A stretch of 64,000 bases of DNA, taken from positions 558,001 through 622,000 of the forward strand of contig OZ176057.1 in NCBI GenBank assembly GCA_964247055.1. Reading direction: 5' to 3'. Origin of the DNA: Paragordius varius (Eukaryota; Nematomorpha). The notes beneath the pieces are model-generated. The model worked only from the letters and a program-made list of their open reading frames with translations. It had not been told where the DNA came from and did no database searches. A program made the position numbers and the translations under genes. Shown here in pieces: positions 54,890-64,000 of the stretch (the first letter of the stretch is position 1; the number at the start of each line of letters is the position of its first letter).

Positions 54890-57498
54890 ATATGCAGGAA
54901 AAACGTAAGAAATCGACAATTGCTGGTGACATTCCGATAAAAGTAAAATTTTTATTATTTATTAGTTTTAATTTTTTTTATTTATGTTTGAAATATAAAA
55001 AAAAACATAAATTAAACATACGTAATTAGACTAAATACACATACTAATTTAAACTTAATAAATTCTTCAGAACAAGTGTGCTTGGACCCAAAATATTTAA
55101 AATTGATTTTAGACTGATCAGTGTAATTTTAAATTTTAGTTTATACATATGCTTAAACATTTTTAAGCAGTGTTCAAGAATTATATAAAAAATCGCAATA
55201 ATAAAGTTAATTATATAAATGATTAACTAACCTAAAACTTAAAAGCTATGATATGACTTATTAGGCTGTCACTATTTAAATGTTTGAATTAAAATTTTTA
55301 TATCACATTAATATTTATGATTTTTCTATTCTTAGGCAACATCCCCTCGGAACTTAAATGTCCATGATGCTTTACGAAGACTTAAGGAAATTATAAATGA
55401 ACTAACTAAAATTACAATGCAAGTTAACCAAAAGTCGCATGGTCCCGCTCTAAGAATCACTTGCTCTGAAAAGGTAGTTAAATTTTCAATGTAATATCCT
55501 TAATAAATAACTTAAATGTAAACTTCTTTAACACTTGGGAAACAATACATTCATTTCTGTCCCCTAATATAAATCAGGATAGTTGGACACCCGGGCCTGT
55601 TTAAAATTAAATAATAAAATAATATGGAATGAATTCGATGGCAAAAGTTTGCACTTATGTAACTTTATTAAGATATTACTTATTTTAGAATAAAACCGCA
55701 AGGTAAAAATTTAGCCAACATGGCATGTGTGCTTTAGGAAAATAAAAAATTAGACTGAATTTTAGCTTCTAAATTAAATAAACATGATTTGGCGAAAATG
55801 TTATAAAAAGTTTGATATAGAACTTTTTTTCAAAACTAAATTTTATTTACATAATTCGAGTTATATTTTATTAAAATGGAAGTATAAATTTGATTTTAAA
55901 TTTAAAAATATTTAAATACCCTCAATTGATTATAAGATTAAGTAAATTATGACATAAATTTTTGTAATATTCATAAATATATATTTCGTTAGACTGGAAA
56001 CTATTCGACAAGTCAAGAGTCTGGAATAGGTATCAATTTTATGCAAATAGCTGATATTTAAATTTAATTTTAAAATATATTTGTATTATGTTTTAATTTT
56101 TTGTAGATGTTGAACCCAAGAAAACCAAAGATTCCAAAATAAACATGGTATATATATTCAGAAAAAAATGATATACGGAAATGTAAAAGACAAATATAAT
56201 TTTTTTGAAAAAGGATACCATATTTTTCAAATCTTAATTTTTACTATAAAAATTTTAATAATAGGATGAATTGTTTTACCAATATATATCTATCTCTCAT
56301 AGTTTGCAATGAGTTATTGTTAAAAAAACCAAATCTAAAAAGGTAGGGGATTTTTCAAAATTTTTAAATGTTTTTTGTCCGTATTATTGTAATTTATACT
56401 GTATGTAAAATAAATCATTTTGCCTTTACATATCCACATATATAATTATATAGAAAAAAACTAAACCTACCGCGGGCAAGAAAAAACCAGTAGGGGATGT
56501 TACTATGAAATCGTCAGATTCTGTCCTAGAAGAAACAACGTATGACAGCACGTCATATGACTACACTACTGATGAGAGTTACGGACAACAGGAGACAGTT
56601 CCTAAAAAGGTTGACAACAAAATTATAAGTGCAAAAACTGACCCTAAGAAAGGGGGTAAGGCCAAAAAAACTGCCCCAGGCAGTTCAAAATCGATTTCTT
56701 CTTCTGCAGACAAAAAGATGAAAGAATCCAAATCAAAATCGGCCAAAGCTAAGAAGAGCGATGATGTTAAAATGGATGCAAAAGCTAAGAAATCGTTTGA
56801 AAAACCCAAGAAGAAAGGTTTTTTTGGCTAAATTGAATTTGCTTTTTATGTTCAAAGAATGATTATCTATAATTATGGAAAGTAAAGTAATATACAGTAA
56901 AAATTAAATTATACAGGTACAAAAGCTAATAACATAAAGACAAATGTTTTTTAAAGAGAGATAATCACATTTTTTAAGCTTGATTTTCTCCATATAAATT
57001 ATTTAAGTACAATTTTAATTACAGTACAAATTAAAACAAGACAAAATAAAAAAACATAAAAACAAACATTCTTTCCCAAAGATTACTTAAGTTGTATTTT
57101 AAAATATAACGCATTGTTTTAAACTGCATAGTATGAAATAGATATGTATGATATGACAATTCTATGAATTTTACAATTGTAATTAAATAATCTGAGGAAA
57201 AATTTTATTAAAAAAAAATATGGTTGTTTTATAAGAATGAGATTTATTTTAAAAAATATGGTTGTTTTTTGCGAACAAATATTTATTATATCTCTACGTT
57301 TTGGATATAAAATTTAAATTTTCACTGTATATAATTAAACCCCTATTTTTAACCCAAAACCATGAATTAAAGTAAAAAATTTAAATTTAAACAATATAGT
57401 TAGGTGTCTTATTGTCTGTTTAATTAAAATTTTACTGTTTTATATATTTTACAGGTGCAAAAACATCCTCGGAAGCCACAAAAAAGAAGAAAAAATAG
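39907..57498 (+). CDS. BTB-BACK protein with an Asn-rich CxxC insert and a Lys-rich tail, ~16 exons
   Basis: Proposed exons: 39907-39958, 40665-40744, 41150-41614 (BTB), 42383-42623, 43576-43855, 44584-44717, 45069-45240, 49112-49404 (BACK), 49950-50092, 53622-53680, 54898-54942, 55336-55473, 55993-56029, 56107-56147, 56454-56817 and 57455-57498. Phases agree everywhere except exon 2 to 3. At exon 6 to 7 the fit needs a weak AT/GTAGCC donor. BTB landmarks: DVKILLPCGAVFTAHKIVL, GFMAALEYMYTG. BACK landmarks: LSAEEFLALSFEEVYTILSD, ELAIFTAAWRWIYHA, CVRFPLLSIRQLAMLG. Between them lie about 280 residues rich in Asn with CATCG and PICQACKC. After BACK come a helical segment (ALRRLKEIINELTK) and a Lys/Ser-rich tail. 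BTB-BACK proteins commonly dimerise and act as cullin-3 substrate adaptors; that role is inferred. Introns carry MITEs, FB elements, a hAT copy and a Helitron array. Length is roughly 850-870 residues. Confidence 0.8.
39968..40243. mobile_element. fold-back element, family FB-1, worn ends
   Basis: Left arm with CACCCTTAAACAATTCAAAT repeats, FB-1 core, and a right end reduced to GGGTGAATTTGAATCC. In intron 1 of the BTB-BACK gene. Confidence 0.65.
40401..40645. mobile_element. MITE, family T, diverged
   Basis: TACAGTAGAAACTGCATTTA with TACGGACAAAAGG on the left; the right arm is worn (AGTATGATTGTCTTTC). Ends just before exon 2 of the BTB-BACK gene. Confidence 0.65.
42085..42350. mobile_element. 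MITE, family T
   Basis: TACAGTAAAAATTGAAATTA to GTTTCAATTTTTACTGTA, both ends clean. Intron 3 of the BTB-BACK gene, 32 bp before the next exon. Confidence 0.85.
42630..43570. other. intron 4 of the BTB-BACK gene, AT-rich
   Basis: No element ends recognised. A TA microsatellite lies at about 43081-43100. Confidence 0.45.
43930..44197. mobile_element. MITE, family T
   Basis: Starts TACAGTAAAAATTGAAATTA and ends TTTCATTTTTTACTGTA. Intron 5 of the BTB-BACK gene. Confidence 0.82.
44284..44508. mobile_element. MITE, family T, diverged
   Basis: Starts TACAGTAAAAATTTAAATTT and ends TACATTTTATTACTGTA. Second copy in intron 5, in tandem with the previous one. Confidence 0.7.
45243..46083. repeat. 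TA microsatellite, palindromic segment and a MITE T copy in intron 7
   Basis: A TA run (45243-45272) follows the donor. A segment with ACACTACTGTGTTG near 45350-45430 also occurs at about 22240-22320 in CLNS1A, marking another small inverted-repeat family. A worn family T copy spans about 45669-45930. Confidence 0.6.
46092..48825 (-). mobile_element. hAT DNA transposon, ZBED5-like, 2734 bp, transposase broken
   Basis: Both ends carry the 12-bp terminal inverted repeat CAGGGGTGGCCA and are flanked by an exact 8-bp target duplication TTATATAC (46084-46091 and 48826-48833), diagnostic of hAT. The minus strand encodes the transposase. A BED-type zinc finger has CTCLICN then HYRSLHPHY (from 48446). 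The catalytic core has LDESTDYVGIAQLCIFIRM and ITTDGAPAMIG. The C-terminal dimerisation region is FGYTYLCESAFSIMNAIKTK, then LESCLRIALTSFEPNL. The frame is broken about four times (near 48035, 47915, 47470 and 46990), so this copy is inactive. It lies antisense in the intron between the BTB-BACK exons ending SFEE and starting VYTILSDD. It landed on the end of an FB-1 element. Confidence 0.95.
48832..49090. mobile_element. fold-back element, family FB-1, target of the hAT insertion
   Basis: Starts ACCATTTACCGTACCC immediately after the hAT target duplication and ends AAATTTGAGCTTTGAATGAT with five repeats on the right arm only. It ends about 20 bp before the BACK exon. Confidence 0.78.
50558..53369 (-). 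mobile_element. Helitron copy C: one intact element plus a second 3'-less element, with expanded tandem repeats
   Basis: The minus-strand 3' end at 50558 is ...GCTGCGTAGCAGC, twelve bases, CTAG|T. The outer 5' end at 53369 is A|TCTATATATTTATAAAAATG. The same 5' end also occurs inside at 51870. The block is therefore a full element (50558-51870) followed by about 60 bp of other DNA and a second element lacking a 3' end. Internal repeats of about 475-545 bp, each with GTTTGGATTTGAATGG and AACACGTTCTCC segments, recur six times (starts near 50632, 51279, 51792, 52336, 52811 and 53292). No RepHel gene is present. It lies in intron 9 of the BTB-BACK gene. Confidence 0.82.
51274..53101 (+). repeat. 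three near-identical 96-97 codon open frames inside Helitron copy C
   Basis: Frames at 51274-51567, 52333-52623 and 52808-53101 begin FGFEWLHRFSGNRSQS and end RGPKSKK. They differ at only a few positions. Their similarity follows from recent tandem duplication, so it is not evidence of selection. No family is recognised, and shorter broken forms occur in copies A and B. Confidence 0.5.
53717..54049. mobile_element. fold-back element, family FB-1
   Basis: Starts ACCATTTATAATTCATATTC with five repeats on the left and three on the right, ending GAACTGTAAATGGTGCCA. Intron 10 of the BTB-BACK gene. Confidence 0.82.
54479..54543. repeat. TA microsatellite, about 65 bp
   Basis: Uninterrupted TA run directly adjoining the left end of an FB-1 element. 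Shorter TA runs occur at 54862-54884, 59201-59222, 59845-59886 and 63471-63500. Confidence 0.95.
54544..54850. mobile_element. fold-back element, family FB-1
   Basis: Starts CCATTTACAGTTCAAATTC immediately after the TA run, with four repeats on the left. It has the FB-1 core and a reduced right arm ending GAATTTGAAGTAAATGG. Intron 10 of the BTB-BACK gene. Confidence 0.82.
55570..55960 (-). mobile_element. MITE, family P, degenerate
   Basis: Landmarks GTTGGACACCCGGGCCTG, GTTTGCACTTATGTAAC, TTGATATAGAACTTTTTTTC. Intron 12 of the BTB-BACK gene. Confidence 0.55.
56150..56403. mobile_element. MITE, family T, diverged
   Basis: Left arm ATACGGAAATGTAAAAGACA, right arm TTTTTTGTCCGTATTATTGT ending ACTGTA. 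It fills nearly all of intron 14 of the BTB-BACK gene. Confidence 0.65.
56818..57454 (+). other. last intron of the BTB-BACK gene, possibly retained; holds two MITE T copies
   Basis: If spliced (AAAG/GTTTTT to TTTACAG/GT) the protein gains a last exon encoding AKTSSEATKKKKK. If retained, translation stops after GFFG at 56831. Family T copies begin at 56892 and 57020; the second ends near 57330 with TTTTCACTGTA. Confidence 0.6.
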
Positions 57499-57619
57499 CG
57501 AATTTCAGTTTGAAAATATAAATTTAAAGACAAAGTTTTGAATTTTATTATTACCAAAATATGATTTTTAGTGTTTTAACTTAAAAAAACCAATGTTTAG
57601 TTATAATTAAGCTAATTAA

Positions 57620-57645
57620 AATTTGAATAAATAATAAAATAAATG
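57620..57645 (+). terminator. polyadenylation signals of the BTB-BACK gene
   Basis: Overlapping AATAAA hexamers (GAATAAATAATAAAATAAA) lie about 120 bp after the stop at 57498. Confidence 0.5.
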
Positions 57646-57921
57646 TTTTATTATATAAAATATAATGTTTATAAAATTTGATCATAAGATATTAGGACGA
57701 TTCTATAAAATCCTTGAGTTAAAGTAAAATGCAAATATAAAAAAGTTAACAAACAAGTTATATGAGAATTTCATGTCTGAAATTCCTCCAGAGTTAGTTT
57801 GTTAAAACTAAAAAACTATTTTCTCCAAAATCTAGAAGTTTTTTATAATAATAAAAACTGAGCCTTATCAAATGCTTGTTTAAAAAGTAAGCTATGCAAC
57901 ATTTTAACGTCAGGTTTAACA

Positions 57922-58138
57922 TACAGTAAATTAAAATTATACTGACAAAATAAAAAAATATACATATACTTTTCCAAAGAACAATAATTTTTGAACCTTT
58001 TATTCTATAAATCATTTAAATATTTTTTATATTTTACCGTATAAAATAATCAGTTATTTAAAAATTCAAAATTCAAAAAATATGGTATCTTTTAATATTT
58101 TTTTTATAATTTTACGTTAATGTAATTTCTGTAAAATA
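57922..58138. mobile_element. MITE, family T, diverged
   Basis: TACAGTAAATTAAAATTATA on the left and TTTTACGTTAATGTAATTTC on the right. Confidence 0.6.
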
Positions 58139-58139
58139 C

Positions 58140-59480
58140 GAAATAATATCAAGTTTTGGATAAATTTTAAAATAGCAATTATTTAAGATCGCAGTTTTCA
58201 CCGTTCCATATTTTAATGTCTCAAGTGGCGAAAGACAAGTCGATTAGATTTAAAAGCAGTTTATTTATTTTATCTTACATATAAACGGGTTCAAACTTTT
58301 CAATAAAATTAAGCATCTAATGCAGGGGTATCCCTAATTTGCTACGCTTAAAATCTGAGTTAAATAGATAAATATTAAAATTTTCTATATTTAATTGTCA
58401 ACAAACTAGAAATATTGGTATATTTTCATAAACAAAGTTTGTTAAATTATTTATGAATGCCCATATATATTTCGAAAGCGGACCGCCGTTTTTTTTTTCG
58501 AATCAAATATACGGCCCCATTTGTTTTTAACACACCTGATCTAATCTGCAAATACTAGGTGTTTTTATATCTGGTTAAATATGAAATCTCTATAACATCT
58601 TTTTTAGTTAAAAAAATATTTTGGTTTTTATCCCATTAAGAATGCATTTCAAAAAGCTTAACTTTATAAATATCCAGACCTAATTTATAAAATATTCTAT
58701 AATATCAAACAATAAGTTTTATCCATTTTGGTTCAAAAACTAAAAAATAATGTTAAAACAACCGTTAATATAATTTTTTGAATTATTTTGATACGTGACC
58801 ACCCCAATTTTTCCGAAATAAAAATTATTTTTGTGTCTATCATAATTTTTGTGTTATATTTAGCAAATATTTAAATTTTAATTCGTAAAACTATACATAT
58901 CTTACATGCAATCTTTTAATCCAATTTTAAATTTATTCATTTTTATCTTTATGTAAATAAAAATAGACGTTCATGAACTTTTATAAATATGAGACATATT
59001 TATCACCATAAAACAATGTATATTTTGATAATAAAGATATTTGATACGGTTTTTCCACCTATTTTAATTCCAAATAATAATTTATTATAATTATTATAAT
59101 ACAAAAAACAGTGCATACAAAAAATATCCTGAAGAAAGATAAATAATCTTTCAAATAAATGTATCAAATTCTCATGGTGGGTCCTTAAATGCCATTTAAG
59201 ATATATATATATATATATATATTACTTTTATGGTAAGTTATTGCATCGAAAATTGCAAATAGCGAATATTATGCCAATTATTTTTGATAAAGGCTAGATA
59301 CTTTATTGCAAAAAATATCAAATATATTATAAATTATTTAAAAAGTAAAACATGGATTTTCATTACCGTATAGCTCCAAATGTCTAGCTTTTTTGGGGCC
59401 CCTCTTAAAAAGTTGTGTAAAAGTAAAATAAATGACGGAATGGAAAGATAAAAAGATATGCTACATCATGACATTAATTA
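58140..59480. other. intergenic, no gene recognised
   Basis: AT-rich. A GC-richer patch at 58475-58520 (AAGCGGACCGCCG) resembles transposon-end sequence, but no partner was found. A 22-codon frame from 58217 (MSQVAKDKS) is too short to support. Confidence 0.4.
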
Positions 59481-59482
59481 TT

Positions 59483-59695
59483 ATACAGTAATGAAATTAT
59501 ACGAATAAAATGTAAAAAAAGACAAATTGTCTTTTCAAAAGACAACTATACTTTTTAAACTCAATTTTCTTAAATTAATTTATTCTAAATTGAAAAAGTA
59601 AAAAAATTATATAATTTACAATTGTTAATGTCTATATAAATATGATCAAATAAATATTGTTGTCTTTTTAAAAAAGTTTGTCTTTGTTTTTAGGC
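59483..59695. mobile_element. MITE, family T
   Basis: TACAGTAATGAAATTATACG on the left and TGTTGTCTTTTTAAAAAAGT on the right. The right terminus is worn. Confidence 0.65.
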
Positions 59696-59845
59696 TTATA
59701 TTTATAAATAGGCTAAATTCCAAAAATAAAATGAGAGCTATTTTTTGAAAGGAAAACAAGTATAATTAATAAATGACTGGCCGTAGTATCATGCGAGTTA
59801 TGATACATTTATCTATAAAAATATTTGTAGTTCATCAGGATATGG

Positions 59846-59876
<31 letters not shown>

Positions 59877-60001
59877 ATATATACATATATAACATTTATA
59901 GGTTAATAAATATTTTTGGGATAAAATTAATTGAAAAAAAAACATTTTTATATGAATTTTAGTCAATAAATGGTCGAGAGTGTGCCAAAATAATTCTATC
60001 T

Positions 60002-60928
60002 TTATTCTGAGGTTTTTGAAATAAGCGAATCATGAAAATCGATATGATCTCCCGAAACGAAAGCTCCATGTTCCAATATGTATAACAGCTTTTGGCACGT
60101 ACTTTGCAAAGGAACTAGCTCACCAGATTCCTTCATAGTTTTAAAGAGGGCGGTCGTTGAAGGATCGTAATGATTTGCACAAACTTCACTCATCATATCG
60201 GTATCAAGGGGCCCAGGAGCATAATTTAGCACATAGATTGCAAGGGACTGACAATTATTATTTAATGTATCACCAAATGAATTATTCCCATTTTGATTCT
60301 TGTCAAAAGTAGAATATTCCAAAGCAAGCGTCTTAAAGTACAAATCTCGAGCAGCTTTTCCTGCACAGTAAAGGGAGAATCCTTTAATAGGTTGCAATGC
60401 CATTAACGATGAAATGTTAACAATGTAAATTAATTGAGAAACATTTAATTTGTTTATCCGCTTAATAATTTGAGAATTTAGACTAATAAGGGATATGAGA
60501 TTAATGTGAAAATAGTTTTGCAGATAATCAAAATCATCATAGTGATAAAATTCTGAACTTTTGATGCATTTTCCGATTGTAGCGGCGTTGTGTACAATAA
60601 TTACTTGATCAAAAACTATGTTCTCAGGTATAATAGCTTCAACAGTATTTTTTATTGCATTAAAATCGTCCTCCAAATCCAGCACATTAGTTATAATATT
60701 TTTAGCTTCGTTAAATTCGGACTTTAAAGCCGTGAGGTTATCCTTGTTTTTAGCAATAACTATAAACAAACTATTTTCATTGGCGATATGATCATAAAAT
60801 GTTCTGAGTATTTGCTTTCCAAGCCCTCTAGTGCCACCAGTTACAATAAACAATGTTGATTTGGTCTCGTCTAGTTTTTGAACGGTACACATGCTTGTAT
60901 GTTGTTTATATAAAACAGTTGTTGACAA
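60002..60928 (-). CDS. Sepiapterin reductase, single exon, 308 aa
   Basis: Last step of tetrahydrobiopterin synthesis: NADPH-dependent reduction of 6-pyruvoyl-tetrahydropterin, in the cytosol. The short-chain dehydrogenase signature is complete: TGGTRGLG at 30-37 binds NADPH, VHNAATIG at 112-119, NISSLMALQPIKGFSLYCAG holds Ser173/174 and Tyr187, and Lys191 completes YxxxK. LNYAPGPLDTDM at 234-245 and DHIDFHD near the C-terminus are specific to sepiapterin reductases rather than other SDRs. Human SPR has 261 residues. The extra length is an N-terminal extension of about 20 residues and an Asn-rich insert at about 209-226. Met13 could be the true start. No introns. The stop overlaps an AATAAA. 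A family P MITE ends about 40 bp upstream of the start. Confidence 0.95.
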   Translation of the reverse strand: MSTTVLYKQHTSMCTVQKLDETKSTLFIVTGGTRGLGKQILRTFYDHIANENSLFIVIAKNKDNLTALKSEFNEAKNIITNVLDLEDDFNAIKNTVEAIIPENIVFDQVIIVHNAATIGKCIKSSEFYHYDDFDYLQNYFHINLISLISLNSQIIKRINKLNVSQLIYIVNISSLMALQPIKGFSLYCAGKAARDLYFKTLALEYSTFDKNQNGNNSFGDTLNNNCQSLAIYVLNYAPGPLDTDMMSEVCANHYDPSTTALFKTMKESGELVPLQSTCQKLLYILEHGAFVSGDHIDFHDSLISKTSE

Positions 60929-60965
60929 GGTAAAATAAGAGGTATTTAATTAAAAAATTGTATTA

Positions 60966-61511
60966 ACACTTGAATACAACATATTTATTTTAATCATTCA
61001 ATTCAAAGGGGTAGTTAAATACCCCAGGCCTTTTAAAAATAATTTTTTTTAAAAAATTTTGCACTTATATAACATTAAAAAACCTAAAAATATAAAAAAT
61101 TTTATTCAAAAATATTTGATATTAAATATTTTAAGCCAAAACCGAAAGGTAAAAATTTCGTCAACTTGACATGTGTCAAATGGTAAAATTAAAAAATAAT
61201 ACAAAATAAGCCGCTTTTTCTATTCCTATTAATGTTAGATGTAATATATATTAAAATTAGCTTTAGTTTTACCCTTAAAATTACATGAAGACGATATTTT
61301 GCAAAAATTCTGTATAATAAAAATGGCGTCGAATAGTTTGATATGGAACTTTTTTTCAAAACACAGATATTTTGGCATATCTATATAATTTTTATTAGAA
61401 TAGAAGCATAAATTTGAATTGGGGCCGTTTCTTTCAGTAGTATTTAAAAAATCCTAACTTAAATTTAGTCTGGGGTACTTAGATACTCCATTTTGAATCG
61501 AAGTGTTAAAC
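60966..61511 (-). mobile_element. MITE, family P, next to the SPR start
   Basis: Near-complete in reverse orientation: AACACTTGAATACAACA and GGGGTAGTTAAATACCCC at the left, and TACTTAGATACTCCATTTTG, then GAATCGAAGTGTTAA at the right. Its left end is 38 bp upstream of the SPR start codon. Confidence 0.85.
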
Positions 61512-61514
61512 ATA

Positions 61515-63466
61515 TATTTTAAAAAATCAGGGGAAATACCTTAAAAATATCAAATTAAAATAGATGAAATTTAAAAAATTTATTAATAGTCTAATGTGGG
61601 AAATTATGCCGTATCTTGAAAATATAACCTCTTGAAATAATAATATTCTTAAGAAATGTATCAGGATTTTTATGTGCTTTGTTTGGCTTTTAAGAGTGAT
61701 ATATGAAAGTTATTCACGCATTTTTGGTAAGTGATCTATATGAAAAATAGCCAAATTTTGTGTACATTTTTTTATATAATTTTTTTGTGATATATGATTT
61801 ACTTCAAAAATATCAATATAATAAATTACATATAAAAAGCAAAACAACTTCTTTACAATATTTAATTTTTAAACAGCTCCTTAAGTCCCAGATTTTTCAA
61901 ATGGCTGATTTCCCAAAATATGCAAATTTTATTTCAACTAAGAATATTTGTAAAATATGCATACTTTTAATGATTTTTTTTAGGAAAATTCTTAATGGTG
62001 CTTCATACTAGTTTGAGGCATGATGGAAATGGTATATAAAGGCATTGAGATATTATAAAATCACTTTTCTACGCAATGATGCTGATATTATCCCAGAATT
62101 TTGATTCGCTATTGTGTTTTTCTACAAAATTTACCAATTTAAAAGTAAAAAAGATTTGAATTATTATTCCAAGCTATAGAATTGTCAAGCATCATTGTAA
62201 AGATTAAGTGTTATTATTAAAGCGTTTTGTACCGTTTCCATAATGATTCAAAATAAAAAAATGGGAAATTATAGGAGCATTTTAAATATTAGTAGTCGAT
62301 AAAATTTGGCATATATTTAAAATTTTTATCAATCTCGGCATTTTTCATTTGTTTTACAAAACTGGTCATTTTGATTAAGAGAAAAAATTTAAACCTTCGG
62401 AGAGCGCAACTGAAAATTTAAATAAAAATTATTTTAATGTTTTTTATCAAATATTTTAATGAAATTAGGAAACAAGCATTTTCGTCTAAAATATGTGCGT
62501 AAAATTTGCCATTTTCCGATATAAAGCAGATACGACAAAAGTGTAAATAACTTTCTATAAATCAATCATACGGCCTAAACTAAAAGCACCTGGATAATCC
62601 TGTTATAGTCTATCAGAAAATTTATTGAATTATGTTTTATACCCTTTAATTTGGACGCAGTGTTATGCTTAATAAAACTTTTGTGACATCATTCAAATAT
62701 ATCAGAAATAACAATTTTTATATATATGAAATAGGTTGAATGCATATCGGACCTTCTAAACTGGGCTATGTTTAAAATCTTAGCGAGGACACCATAATAA
62801 TTTTAAATTAACTTTGCTCTAAATTAATTTCTGAGAGCGTTTTAAAGCAAGGTCGATAACACTTTATATTACCATAAAATGTATTGACACTTAATGACTT
62901 GGGCATATTAATACCGAACGATTGGATATTTGACTATCCTACCTATTTTTAAAAAAGTTTATTAGCAAGATTGACCTCTAGGACATAAATGTACCCCAAT
63001 ATGTCATCGCTGAAGTTAATATAATTCGTTGATGCTTTAATTTTTATCTCCTCGGAGGTTTATTTAAAATATTCGTGTTTTTATTTTAAATTCCATTGTC
63101 AATGAATATATACTATTATCTAAAGTTTATATTTTTTAACAGTTAACTTTTTAATCAGTTAGACAAATTTTTGATCGTTTATTTTATATATAACCCATAT
63201 TAGTATTTTACAATATATTTTCGGAATATATATGTACCAACATTTTTTAATGTAACCAAAGACATTTAAGCTTTATAGTTTGGGAAAGAAGATAAATACT
63301 TTTCAATATAATTTGATGCAGAAAAAAAGATCTATCCCCCATTAATTTAGGCAAGCCAAAGCCGCTATTGAAAGCCAAAATGGCGGCAAAATAATTTAAT
63401 CGGGAAAATACGTCCTAAAATTTGAGATGATTGATTGGTTCTGCATCGAATTGTATGGAAAAAGTA

Positions 63467-63495
<29 letters not shown>
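61515..63495. repeat. intergenic region with diverged dispersed repeats
   Basis: No gene seen. Several segments match 29.3-30.7 kb (GCCATTTTCCGATATAAAGCA, TTTGGACGCAGTGTTA, GTAAGTGATCTATAT), so the same unnamed repeat family is present. A TA microsatellite precedes the ATPase exon. Confidence 0.45.
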
Positions 63496-63499
<4 letters not shown>

Positions 63500-63504
<5 letters not shown>

Positions 63505-63931
63505 ACATTCGGGTCGCATTATATAACAATTTTTGTCGTTCTTTTTCTCCAATCCCTAAAGCAAAATTTGAAACAGCAGTTGTAAGCATTTCCTCCATAA
63601 ATTGCTTTTGCCAATAATCTTTGGTGAAAGAATAGTATGTATTGCGTTTGTTCATTACAACTTCGGGCGCACCTTTTAGCGCTACCAATATCGTATCATT
63701 TTGATTTGATCGAACGCTGCCTACAACTTGCATATATTTCCTCTCAGATAAAAATGGGGTTTTCTTAACTCTTTGTACATCATATTGAAATCTTTTCAAC
63801 TTGCCTTCGCCAATTTTATTAGCGGATTCAGTAGGGAATATAGGACTGCTCGTATTATTGTCGCTACCATTTTTGGGCGATTGATTTGTGGAAAAATTTG
63901 ATTTTGTACAGAGTGAACCAACTGATAGCAA
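63500..63931 (-). CDS. P-type ATPase nucleotide-binding-domain exon, possibly P5A (ATP13A1-like)
   Basis: A 140-residue minus-strand open frame contains KLKRFQYDVQRVKKTPFL and ILVALKGAPEVVMNK. KGAPE is the ATP-binding motif of the P-type ATPase N domain; FxxALKRM-like and VAxKGAPE order is also that of ATP13A1, the endoplasmic-reticulum helix dislocase. Other P-type classes cannot be excluded from this one exon. A TATCAG acceptor near 63921 is the likely 5' edge. The 3' donor is weak (CGAAT/GTCGTG), just before a TA repeat. The phosphorylation motif DKTGT would lie upstream, beyond the right edge of the window. The N-terminal part is Asn/Ser-rich and probably a species-specific insert. Confidence 0.65.
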
Positions 63932-64000
63932 ACGTATTACATTAGATTACAATACTGATAATATTGGGTGATTGGTTATCAAACTTGAGACCAGAAATTT

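Noticed and set aside
58217-58285. Short frame MSQVAKDKS
   Set aside because: Only 22 codons, no splice partner and no conservation evidence.

Overview
The window is nuclear DNA from a very AT-rich animal genome. Every recognisable gene is eukaryotic, intron-bearing and has a good animal counterpart. One is a CRAL-TRIO protein of the PTPN9/MEG2 type, an architecture known from animals. Introns are of two kinds: six are only 25-36 bp long, while others run from about 0.2 to 4 kb and are packed with mobile elements. Ultra-short introns are reported for dicyemid parasites, but nothing here is diagnostic and I leave the lineage open.

Layout. On the left (1-7.7 kb) is a minus-strand PTPN9-like gene running off the left edge. 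Head-to-head with it is a complete plus-strand PPIH spliceosomal cyclophilin gene (8.25-10.64 kb). A repeat-rich stretch (10.7-18.3 kb) holds a Helitron, a fold-back element, MITEs and a decayed coding remnant. Plus-strand CLNS1A/pICln follows (18.4-24.1 kb), then a complete minus-strand EDF1/MBF1 (27.54-25.76 kb). From 28 to 39.9 kb there is mostly repeat DNA, with scraps of an unidentified minus-strand gene near 33.4-34.2 kb. A large plus-strand BTB-BACK gene covers 39.9-57.5 kb in about 16 exons; its introns contain a broken hAT transposon, a Helitron array, MITEs and fold-back elements. Sepiapterin reductase (minus, single exon) lies at 60.0-60.9 kb. A P-type ATPase exon (minus) enters from the right edge.

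The genes do not form one pathway; several are housekeeping factors (splicing, snRNP assembly, transcription co-activation, tetrahydrobiopterin synthesis). What unites the window is its non-coding architecture. Three unrelated fold-back element families all have arms built of 21-bp repeats and share the same ends (TATACCATTT / AAATGGTATA). One ~530-bp MITE family sits within about 100 bp of three start codons. Small Helitrons show canonical A|TC...CTAG|T ends. Host introns carry tandem or single duplications of exon edges, clearest in PPIH intron 4. I saw no tRNA, rRNA, CRISPR array, LTR element or virus-like element. Coordinates of spliced genes were worked out by hand from splice signals, reading phase and remembered family sequences; no database search was run.
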